Source: Clostridiales bacterium
GTDB lineage: Bacteria; Bacillota; Clostridia; UBA1381
Length of the DNA: 49,579 bases
Assembly: GCA_029219585.1 (NCBI GenBank)
Contig: JAQXTR010000056.1
Location: 1-49,579 of the forward strand
Reading direction: 5' to 3'
In this document: positions 17,842-24,417 of the stretch, piece after piece
Layout: each line of letters opens with the position of its first letter
Numbering within the stretch: position 1 is the stretch's first letter
Made by a program: the position numbers and the translations under genes
The notes under the pieces: model-generated
Told to the model about the DNA's origin: nothing
Seen by the model: only the letters and a program-made list of their open reading frames with translations
Databases searched by the model: none

Positions 17842-17913
17842 TAAAAAAACAGAAGCTTGATTACTGACCCGTCAACCTTCTGTTATTATATCACAAACCA
17901 CAGCATTTTTCAA
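17842..17913 (-). promoter_or_regulatory. Recombinase promoter overlapping a terminator hairpin
   Basis: Minus strand: TTGAAA (17913-17908), a 17-bp spacer, TATAAT (17890-17885), start expected near 17878. A hairpin has arms AACAGAAG (17884-17877) and CTTCTGTT (17855-17848), extended by TTGA/TCAA, with T7 to 17843. The SD (17840-17836) follows at once. Read-through RNA would form the full terminator; RNA started at the promoter lacks half of the first arm. Confidence 0.65.
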
Positions 17914-17927
17914 CACTATTCGAGCTT

Positions 17928-18068
17928 TTATTGGTTATTTGTCACCTGACTGCTTATCATTCGTATCAGTTTTGTCCTAAGTTCATTTTCATCCCTGATT
18001 TCATTACTCTTATTACACTTCCCGGTTACAAAAACCGCATATCTCTTTGTGCCGTTTTTATTTGCCAT
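17928..18068 (-). CDS. 46-residue ORF next to the recombinase, unknown function
   Basis: ATG 18068 has a strong GGGAGGAAG ribosome binding site and encodes 46 residues, beginning MANKNGTKRYAVFVTGKC and ending VTNNQ. It is basic in its first part (K, R), with a short beta-like AVFVT strand and a helix-forming RDENELRTKLIRMISSQV tail. There is no transmembrane segment and one cysteine. It lies upstream of, and in the same direction as, the recombinase, 101 nt apart. Such a small basic protein beside a serine integrase could be a directionality factor or transcription regulator; this is inference from position only. Confidence 0.55.
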   Translation of the reverse strand: MANKNGTKRYAVFVTGKCNKSNEIRDENELRTKLIRMISSQVTNNQ

Positions 18069-18226
18069 AACTTCCTCCCATGATAAGAATTATTACAGTA
18101 TATGAGGCTTACGCCTGTACTTATTTATAATCATTAAAGTCTTTTTTCAAGACATATAAAAACGTTAAGGATTACGGCATCTTGTTTTATCGTATCTGTA
18201 AAATAAAATCCATAGAATTCTACTAG

Positions 18227-18268
18227 CTTGCATTAAGTACCCTGTATTTTAATCGTACTTAATGCAAG
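18227..18268. repeat. Perfect 14-bp inverted repeat, 14-nt spacer
   Basis: CTTGCATTAAGTAC (18227-18240) and its exact reverse complement GTACTTAATGCAAG (18255-18268). No T run follows on either strand, so it is not a simple terminator. It lies 12 bp from a second, larger palindrome. Confidence 0.8.
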
Positions 18269-18280
18269 CGGTTAAGGCCT

Positions 18281-18327
18281 CTTTTGACTAAGTTTTCTTC
18301 ATTGACTATAGAAAACTTAGTCAAAAG
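18281..18327. repeat. Perfect 18-bp inverted repeat, 11-nt spacer
   Basis: CTTTTGACTAAGTTTTCT (18281-18298) and its exact reverse complement (18310-18327). The spacer TCATTGACTAT repeats the TTGACTA core of the arm. Neither side has a terminator-like T run. It could be an operator, a recombination or att-type site, or the end of a small non-autonomous element. Confidence 0.8.
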
Positions 18328-18560
18328 CATATATTTATATGTTCAGTATACTTTTTACCATTTTTGCTGTCAATTACAAAATCAACTATTAATACTCATT
18401 ATTAACTCATATCTCAAAAGATAAGAAAACTAAATGTAGTGCGAGAAATCGAAATGCAGCAGGGATCCACATAATAACCGGCAAGCAAGCATACGGACAT
18501 ATATCACTGTTACTTCACCCTATATAATGCCTACTGAATAAATAAAAATTGGCTAAACTA
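18328..18560. other. AT-rich stretch without recognisable gene
   Basis: I see no reading frame with a ribosome binding site, no protein similarity and no clear hairpin. It probably belongs to the decayed element or to the outer end of the IS remnant that follows. The stretch 18069-18226 before the palindromes is also AT-rich, with only a weak possible promoter (TTGAAA, 15 bp, TATAAA, minus strand) for the 46-residue ORF. Confidence 0.5.
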
Positions 18561-18640
18561 CTGACTTTTCGAGATGTTTATGGTATAATAAGTGCAAGGA
18601 TAAATGCCGAAATCGGCAAAAACCCTTGCACTTTTGTTTT
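18561..18640 (+). promoter_or_regulatory. IS promoter with overlapping terminator hairpin
   Basis: CTGACT (18561-18566), 17 bp, TATAAT (18584-18589), start expected near 18596. A hairpin with arms AGTGCAAGG (18591-18599) and CCTTGCACT (18624-18632) and an inner stem TGCCGA/TCGGCA is followed by TTTGTTTT. As in several IS elements, the promoter start falls inside the first arm, so only read-through RNA makes the complete terminator. Confidence 0.65.
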
Positions 18641-18655
18641 ATGGGAGTTGTAAAA

Positions 18656-18818
18656 ATGTATAAATATGGAAGCGAACAAATAAGTCTTACAGATTTCAAT
18701 ACGCCTATTGGGATGAAACTTAATCCTGATAATCGCCGGGTTAAAAAAGCTGAATTAATTCCATGGGATGAAATAGAACAGCGTTATGCAAAGCTTTTCA
18801 CAAACCGCAAGGGAAATG
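18656..18818 (+). pseudogene. N-terminal remnant of an IS1182-like transposase
   Basis: ATG 18656, with GGGAG 8 nt upstream, encodes about 54 residues resembling the N-terminus of IS1182/DUF772-type transposases: SLTDFNTPIGMKLNPDN, RRVKKAELIPWDEIEQRYAKLF. Similarity stops after FTNRKGN. The frame then stays open to 19027, but as antisense of the convergent secreted-protein gene, so that part is not real. The catalytic DDE region and the right end are missing. The leader and promoter are intact, so the deletion removed everything after codon 54, probably together with neighbouring host DNA. Confidence 0.7.
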
Positions 18819-18857
18819 GCTTGAATATCATAGTTTTCTTCTGTTTCACACAATTAA

Positions 18858-21053
18858 CTATTTTCTTCCGCCCATACCGCCGCGGAATCCGGCTGTCGGT
18901 GTTCCGATTATCGTCAGGGCGCTTTCCGCCGTACCGCTGCCCTGCTCTGCTGTATCAACATATACCGTATACGTGTTCCCGGATGCAATATCGGGCGACG
19001 AAAACATTATATGCCCCGCTGCGTTAGTCACCTCATAGCTGTATACCTGTTTTCCATCCTTATCATTAATTGTAACCGTCTGTCCCGCATTTGCACTAAT
19101 ATACGCAGAAATTATATTCTGCTCCGAGGAAGCAGAGGGATTCTCAATCATACTTGCAGCCCCCACGGCCGTAACAGTACCGCCGTTTATCATAAACAAG
19201 CCGTCATGGTCAAGTGCTGAATTGCCCCCGACAGCTGCTTCGTCCACCGTAACGCTGCCGCCGGAAATTATAAGCGATCCGTTTGAATCAATGCCGTCAC
19301 CTCCGGCATTAATATAAATATTTCCACCGTCTATCTGAATATGATGCTCCGTGCTGATTGTCTCAGAGAACGCCCTGCCGCCGGGTACTCCGCCATGCGG
19401 CATCGGAATAAAGTCCTCTCCCTCAGACCCTGGAGGCAGTGCCATAGGCTCATTGCCGCTGTTTCGTTCTCTCATTCCCATGGCTGCTCCTGTGTCTTCA
19501 GTCATGCCATCGGGTCTCGGAGGCTTTCTGAAATCTGCATTATCCGTCATCTCAGGCGGTCTCATATCTCCGCCGAAGCCGCCTCTGCCGCCCTCTGTAC
19601 CGATGCCTCCGGCATTCATTCCGTCATCGCTTGCAATTACATTTATATCTCCGTCCGTAATTGTCATAATACGCTTTGTTTCAATTCCTTCTGTTGACTT
19701 CTTTATATCAATTACGCCGCCGCAAATATTGATATCCTCCATGCCCTTGATACCCTTCTTTACCTCTGAAGTCAGTGTAATGGCACCTCCGGAAATATTA
19801 AGCTCCGAATCACACTTTATACATGTATCATTTGAACAAACAGTAACCTCTCCGCCTGAAATATCCATCATCCATTCAGCTTTAAGTCCCTTAGAGCTTG
19901 TGCTTTCATCATCTTCGGGCTCTGAAACCACTGCCTGCTGCCAATCGTGCGGGCCTCCCGTTTTCAGCCCGTATACATCTGCTGTTGCCTCACCGGTACA
20001 GCTGATGTTGATAATCCCGTCGGTTATATCCAGAATACTCTCTGACTGAATACCATCACCTGCGCTTGTTATATTAACCGTACCTCCGTAAAATCCGGCA
20101 GTATCCTTTACATGAATCCCGTCACCCCGTGAATTAATATTGAGTACACCGTTTGTTATTTCAAAATTATCCTTTGCCGCTATACCATGATAAACATTCG
20201 CATTTATATTAAGCATCCCCTTACCTTTTATTTCAAGATTATCAGATGAATAAATGCAGCCGTTTATTTCCTGCCCGTCCGTATACTCTCCGCCGTCTGT
20301 CAGCGTGTTGTCCGTACCTTCTTCAAGCGTTATATAGCACTTATCCGCACTCTTGATATACAGCGGCGCTCCTTCTGTGTTTGTCAGGTTTATACCGTTC
20401 AGTCTCAGCCTTACCTTTTCGTCCGTATCCACAACTATCTGCGCATCGGTATTCACTCCTTCTACGGTAAAATCGCCTCCTTTGGCAATTGTCACAATTT
20501 TCCCGGAAACACTTGCGCCGCTGCCCGATACGATCATTGCCGATAAATCAACATAACCTGTGTTTTCTTTCCATGAATCGACGTCCTCATTCTCCGGAGT
20601 TCTAAGAGTTACAGTCTTTGTTTCGTCGTTCCAGTCCACATCAAGACCGAAAAGCTCACTCAAAGCGCGAAGCGGAATCATTGTCCTGTCGTCTATCAGC
20701 TGCAGTGCCTCTTCCGCCGTTGACGTGTTAGTAACTTCATCGTTTTTGCTAACGCTTATTGTCTTTTCTCCCAAGGTCATTGCATAGGTTTTTGAGCTCT
20801 TTCTTGCCGAAACAGACTGCGTTTGGGCATCCCATTTAACCTTAGCCCCCAGTGCTTCAAATACGGCCCGCATCGGTACAAGAATTGTTCCGTTTTCATT
20901 TACCGGAGCAACATCAAACTCCAGCGGTACACCGTCATATATGATTGAGGCTTCATTAACACGCTCTGCATTCTCTGCCGGAGCTGCGCAGCAGGTTCCT
21001 GATATAAGCATTGCGGACGCCGTCATACATATTAAATATTTTTTTCTTTTCAT
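18858..21053 (-). CDS. Secreted CuAO-N plus beta-helix carbohydrate-binding protein (Cthe_2159-like)
   Basis: 731 residues from ATG 21053 (SD AAGGAG); the frame to 21119 has no SD. A signal peptide covers about residues 1-25. Residues about 37-155 form a copper-amine-oxidase-N type domain (ILVPMRAVFEALGAKVKWD and MIPLRALSELFGLDVDWND). The rest consists of short repeating beta-helix rungs such as INISGGxIxI, as in the carbohydrate-binding domain family of C. thermocellum Cthe_2159, which binds polygalacturonate. A Gly/Pro/Met-rich insert (about residues 478-560) interrupts the helix. No catalytic motif is visible. A cell-wall or pectin-binding role is inferred from the family. The 3' end is 40 bp from the IS remnant. 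Confidence 0.75.
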   Translation of the reverse strand: MKRKKYLICMTASAMLISGTCCAAPAENAERVNEASIIYDGVPLEFDVAPVNENGTILVPMRAVFEALGAKVKWDAQTQSVSARKSSKTYAMTLGEKTISVSKNDEVTNTSTAEEALQLIDDRTMIPLRALSELFGLDVDWNDETKTVTLRTPENEDVDSWKENTGYVDLSAMIVSGSGASVSGKIVTIAKGGDFTVEGVNTDAQIVVDTDEKVRLRLNGINLTNTEGAPLYIKSADKCYITLEEGTDNTLTDGGEYTDGQEINGCIYSSDNLEIKGKGMLNINANVYHGIAAKDNFEITNGVLNINSRGDGIHVKDTAGFYGGTVNITSAGDGIQSESILDITDGIINISCTGEATADVYGLKTGGPHDWQQAVVSEPEDDESTSSKGLKAEWMMDISGGEVTVCSNDTCIKCDSELNISGGAITLTSEVKKGIKGMEDINICGGVIDIKKSTEGIETKRIMTITDGDINVIASDDGMNAGGIGTEGGRGGFGGDMRPPEMTDNADFRKPPRPDGMTEDTGAAMGMRERNSGNEPMALPPGSEGEDFIPMPHGGVPGGRAFSETISTEHHIQIDGGNIYINAGGDGIDSNGSLIISGGSVTVDEAAVGGNSALDHDGLFMINGGTVTAVGAASMIENPSASSEQNIISAYISANAGQTVTINDKDGKQVYSYEVTNAAGHIMFSSPDIASGNTYTVYVDTAEQGSGTAESALTIIGTPTAGFRGGMGGRK

Positions 21054-21153
21054 ACAATTCACTCTCCTTAATGCAGTCTCTGAAAAATCAGGTGCGATTT
21101 GCTGATTATTCAAATGCACGAATATTCTCTGAGTCTGACTTATGTTTTTCTGT

Positions 21154-21186
21154 ATTATAAATTATCAAGCTTAAAACAACCTTAAA
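21154..21186 (-). promoter_or_regulatory. Promoter with TTTAAG direct repeats for the beta-helix protein
   Basis: Minus strand: -10 TATAAT (21159-21154). In place of a -35 there are two direct repeats, TTTAAG (21186-21181) and TTTTAAG (21176-21170), with an 11-nt period and ending 10 nt before the -10. This layout is typical of promoters activated by OmpR/PhoB-family response regulators. Confidence 0.45.
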
Positions 21187-21230
21187 GTTTGTATTTATCT
21201 GTATAAATTTTCATATATCGGAAATAATAT

Positions 21231-21254
21231 CTTTCAAATAGTAAATTTGAAAGG
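21231..21254 (+). promoter_or_regulatory. Hairpin that hides the ribosome binding site
   Basis: CTTTCAAAT (21231-21239), loop AGTAA, ATTTGAAAG (21245-21253). The second arm covers most of the GAAAGG SD (21249-21254) of the gene at 21266, so translation may depend on melting or on a bound factor. Confidence 0.45.
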
Positions 21255-21265
21255 TATTGTTAATT

Positions 21266-21538
21266 ATGAAAGATATGTTAAAAAAAGTGGTTATTCTTGA
21301 AAACCTCTCCTCCCCGTATGTCCATCAGGCAATAATCGTTATGCGCGATTATAACCCAAAGCTTGAATCGAAAGCCATCATTGAAGCCGAGCGTATCGTC
21401 AATGCATACCTTGACAATATGAAACTAAATTACGGACAGCCTTCAAAAAGATCTGTCCGTAAAAAATGGTATGCCGTATTGCTCTCAAGCTTTGCAGCAA
21501 TAACGGGAATTTTACTGTATTTAATTATTAATCACTGA
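21266..21538 (+). CDS. Small C-terminally anchored membrane protein, unknown
   Basis: 90 residues from ATG 21266 (GAAAGG 11 nt upstream; ATG 21275 is an alternative). A helical cytoplasmic part contains LENLSSPYVHQAIIVMRDY and KAIIEAERIVNAYLDNM, followed by a basic stretch (KRSVRKKW) and one transmembrane helix (about residues 68-88). I do not recognise a named family. From memory, similar short tail-anchored proteins occur in Clostridia. Its last 7 bases overlap the convergent zinc-ribbon gene. Confidence 0.6.
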   Translation: MKDMLKKVVILENLSSPYVHQAIIVMRDYNPKLESKAIIEAERIVNAYLDNMKLNYGQPSKRSVRKKWYAVLLSSFAAITGILLYLIINH

Positions 21539-22335
21539 AAAAAACTGTCCATGTACTCAATATTTGTTTTATATTGACCTGCCTTTGCCGATGATGCCGG
21601 ATAACGGATTTCATAATATACTTCTGTACCATTTGAAACAACGCTCTTTTTATGGCAAATATCCGAGCCGACCGAAATCGTTATATCATATCCGGTATCA
21701 TTAGCACGCGACTGCTGAGGTGTTCCTCCTGTTTCATCAGCATATTTCTTCATCAGCTCTTTCGGAGCAGAACCTGTTACCTCTTTGTTTATCGTTATAA
21801 CCGCATCCCCATCTGTCAGACGAAGCAGATATTTACTGTCCTTTTCTTCTTTAAAATCCGACGGGTAAGCAAAGCTGAAGCCCGCAATACTCGTCTCCTT
21901 ATATGTACCGGATGAACCGGGTGTCGGCTTTTGCGTTGTTACGGAAGGTATCTCTGTTTTGTTGTTATTCTGACCTCCGCCTATAACCACAGCAGGAGCA
22001 GCACTCTCTGTAGGTGTTTCTGTTGCTTGCTCTATATTAGTATCATTAAAGGTTGAAGTCTGCACATAGTTTATGTATGCGATTACACCGCTTATAACGC
22101 CGATACCGAGAATAACAGCTATCACCGATACAACCACACCGCGTCTTTTGCGCTTAATCCTCTTAATTTTTTTCTGTCTCTCCTCAATGGCCTTTGCCTT
22201 TCTGCGCGCCAGTCGTTCCTCCTTCAGTTCCTCAATAAGCTCCATTTTGTTCTCTTTTTTACGAACTGACACATTACATCTGTCACAGAACCGCGCATCG
22301 TCAGGAAGCTTTTTGCCGCAATTTTTGCAATACAC
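21532..22335 (-). CDS. Zinc-ribbon membrane protein with extracellular domain
   Basis: 267 residues starting at GTG 22335 with GAGGAG upstream. The N-terminal zinc ribbon is CKNCGKKLPDDARFCDRC. A highly basic helix (residues about 30-66) and one transmembrane segment (about 68-90) follow. A Thr/Pro-rich linker leads to a C-terminal domain of about 120 residues (SIAGFSFAYPSDFKEEKDSK, FxxP-type), which recalls PsbP/DUF1795-like folds. The protein is probably an envelope sensor or anchor with the ribbon inside the cell. Function unknown. Confidence 0.65.
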   Translation of the reverse strand: MYCKNCGKKLPDDARFCDRCNVSVRKKENKMELIEELKEERLARRKAKAIEERQKKIKRIKRKRRGVVVSVIAVILGIGVISGVIAYINYVQTSTFNDTNIEQATETPTESAAPAVVIGGGQNNNKTEIPSVTTQKPTPGSSGTYKETSIAGFSFAYPSDFKEEKDSKYLLRLTDGDAVITINKEVTGSAPKELMKKYADETGGTPQQSRANDTGYDITISVGSDICHKKSVVSNGTEVYYEIRYPASSAKAGQYKTNIEYMDSFFQ

Positions 22336-22410
22336 AAAATCTCTCCTCTGTCTGCTCTTTTCCCTTGTCCCGCCAAAACAGCATTCTGAAAATCTGCAAG
22401 GGATATTATG

Positions 22411-22439
22411 ATTATACTACACATCCATAATTATTTCAA
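22411..22439 (-). promoter_or_regulatory. SigmaA-type promoter of the zinc-ribbon gene
   Basis: Minus strand TTGAAA (22439-22434), 17-bp spacer, TATAAT (22416-22411). The leader is about 70 nt. Confidence 0.7.
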
Positions 22440-22468
22440 GCATTTTTTTTAAATAATTCATGAAAAGA

Positions 22469-22577
22469 TTTACATTTTGTATTTTACCTGTTCATTACAT
22501 TACAGATTAAAGCTTTACAAAATTTCCCCAATTTTTACACCGTCTTGAATACTTTTTGAAAAACTGTATTGTATAAT
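22469..22577 (+). promoter_or_regulatory. Candidate Pho-type control region and promoter of pstS
   Basis: TTTACA-type motifs occur at 22469, 22483 (TTTACC), 22514 and 22534. They are followed by TCTTGAATAC (22543-22552) and -10 TATAAT (22572-22577), with no good -35 at 17 bp. The motifs at 22514, 22534 and 22545 fall about 10 bp or 20 bp apart. TTTACA resembles the half-site of PhoP-family regulators, and TCTTGAATAC recurs at the same distance from the -10 of the Na/Pi transporter gene. Confidence 0.5.
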
Positions 22578-22651
22578 AACATTACAGCAGCCGACAAACA
22601 GGCTGAAATATCTAAATTCAAATCACAGAATAAAGAAAAGAGGAAATCAAC

Positions 22652-23560
22652 ATGAAAACAAAAAACATAGCTTTATCATTATCGGCAGTTATCGCAATGG
22701 CGGCTTTATCGGCCTGCGCAGGCTCAGGCACCGAAACCGCATCGCACACAGGCGCCGCACCATCTTCATCATTTGATGCAGACCGCGAAATCACAGTCGT
22801 ATCGCGTGAGGACGGTTCAGGTACACGAGGCGCGTTTATTGAGCTTTTCGGCATTGAGCAGAAGGACGCCTCAGGCAACAAGGTTGACACAACCACCGAG
22901 GAGGCAATTATCGCAAATAAGACAGATGTAATGCTTACGAACGTGTCCGGTGATAAATATGCTGTCGGTTATGTTTCACTGGGTTCTCTTAACGACAATG
23001 TAAAGGCTCTCAGTATTGACGGAGCGGAAGCATCTGCGGAAAATGTCAAGAACGGAAGCTACAAGATTTCAAGACCCTTTAACATTGCCACAAAATCCGA
23101 TATTTCCGAGGTGGCTCAGGACTTTATAGACTTTATTATGAGCGCAGAGGGGCAGGAGGTTGCCTCAGACGGTTACATAGCAATTAACGACAGCGCAGAG
23201 CCTTATGCAGGCTCAAAGCCGGCAGGCAAGATTGTCGTAGCCGGTTCATCATCGGTTTCACCTCTTATGGAAAAGCTCAAGGAGGCGTATATAGCAGTAA
23301 ATACTAACGCAGAAATAGAAATACAGACGAACGACTCTACATCAGGTATGAACGGCGCAATTGAAGGTACCTGCGACATAGGTATGGCATCACGTGAGCT
23401 TAAGGATTCAGAAGCGGCAGAGCTTACATCAACAGCAATATGTCTTGACGGTATTGCGGTTATAGTAAACCCTGAAAATCCCACAAACGAACTTACATCA
23501 GATACTGTAAAGGATATTTTTACAGGTACAATAACATCATGGAGTGAAATAAACTTATAA
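22652..23560 (+). CDS. pstS: Phosphate-binding lipoprotein PstS, circularly permuted
   Basis: 302 residues with a lipoprotein signal (lipobox LSAC, C22). The order of the two lobe segments is reversed from classical PstS: the phosphate-binding SREDGSGTRGAF (G55-G60), normally in the second half, comes first, while the canonical N-terminal motif VVAGSSSVSPLMEKL starts at about residue 195. The protein then ends at SWSEINL, just where the GSGTRG part would normally begin. All phosphate-binding segments are present, so it should work as the PstCAB binding protein. I believe such permuted forms occur in other Clostridia. It overlaps pstC by 1 nt (TAATG). Confidence 0.88.
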   Translation: MKTKNIALSLSAVIAMAALSACAGSGTETASHTGAAPSSSFDADREITVVSREDGSGTRGAFIELFGIEQKDASGNKVDTTTEEAIIANKTDVMLTNVSGDKYAVGYVSLGSLNDNVKALSIDGAEASAENVKNGSYKISRPFNIATKSDISEVAQDFIDFIMSAEGQEVASDGYIAINDSAEPYAGSKPAGKIVVAGSSSVSPLMEKLKEAYIAVNTNAEIEIQTNDSTSGMNGAIEGTCDIGMASRELKDSEAAELTSTAICLDGIAVIVNPENPTNELTSDTVKDIFTGTITSWSEINL

Positions 23561-24417
23561 TGAAAAACATACTGGAAAAAGGAATGCGCGTCATCTTCTT
23601 TATAGCGGCGATTGCGTCAATTATTGCTGTATTCCTTATATGCCTGTTCCTTTTCGCAAACGGGATTCCGGCAATCGGCAAAATAGGAATATTCAGCTTC
23701 CTTCTCGGTACAAAATGGGCGCCTACAAATGTTCCCGCCTCGTTCGGTATATTCCCGATGATCCTCGGCAGTATCTATGTTACTGCCGGGGCTGTCATAA
23801 TAGGCGTACCGATAGGTATTCTTACATCTGTATTTATGGCAAAATACTGCCCTAAGGGGATTTATAAGGTATTAAAGCCCGCCACTGAGCTTCTCGCCGG
23901 CATCCCGTCGGTTGTATACGGCTTTTTCGGGCTGGTGGTTATTGTACCGATAATCCGATCAGTTTTCGGCGGAACCGGCAACAGTATTCTGGCGGCTTCA
24001 ATCCTCCTTGGAATCATGATTCTCCCGACTATAATCGGTGTCAGCGAATCGGCGATAAGAAGCGTTCCGGCAAGCTACTATGAAGGCTCACTTGCCCTCG
24101 GTGCGACACATGAGAGAACAATTTTCAGAGTCATTCTCCCCTCCGCCAAATCCGGTATAATGGCAGGAGTTGTTCTCGGCATAGGACGCGCGATAGGAGA
24201 AACGATGGCGGTAATCATGGTTGCAGGCAACCAGGCAAGAATGCCGGCAGGCTTAATGAAGGGCATAAGAACACTTACGGCAAATATTGTTATTGAGATG
24301 GGTTATGCTGCGGAGCTGCACAGAGAAGCGCTTATCGCAACAGGTGTTGTTCTGTTCGTATTTATACTTATCATAAACATCACCTCTATACTTCTTAGAA
24401 GAAAGGGGAATGAATGA
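23560..24417 (+). CDS. pstC: Phosphate ABC transporter permease PstC
   Basis: 285 residues with six predicted membrane helices. The first periplasmic loop (FLLGTKWAPTNVPASFGIFPMI) is followed by the BPD permease core, with ATELLAGIPSVVYGFFGL and the EAA loop ASYYEGSLALGATHERTIFRVILP. It forms the membrane channel with PstA for high-affinity phosphate import. Translation is coupled to pstS by a shared A and to pstA by a 4-nt overlap. Confidence 0.94.
   Translation: MKNILEKGMRVIFFIAAIASIIAVFLICLFLFANGIPAIGKIGIFSFLLGTKWAPTNVPASFGIFPMILGSIYVTAGAVIIGVPIGILTSVFMAKYCPKGIYKVLKPATELLAGIPSVVYGFFGLVVIVPIIRSVFGGTGNSILAASILLGIMILPTIIGVSESAIRSVPASYYEGSLALGATHERTIFRVILPSAKSGIMAGVVLGIGRAIGETMAVIMVAGNQARMPAGLMKGIRTLTANIVIEMGYAAELHREALIATGVVLFVFILIINITSILLRRKGNE

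Noticed and set aside
18819-19027. C-terminal extension of the transposase remnant
   Set aside because: After codon 54 there is no transposase similarity, and the frame is simply antisense to the secreted-protein gene.
19351-20049. 232-residue plus-strand open frame rich in Ser and Pro
   Set aside because: It is the complement of the repetitive beta-helix gene; its composition is a by-product of the repeated Gly/Asp/Ile codons on the other strand.
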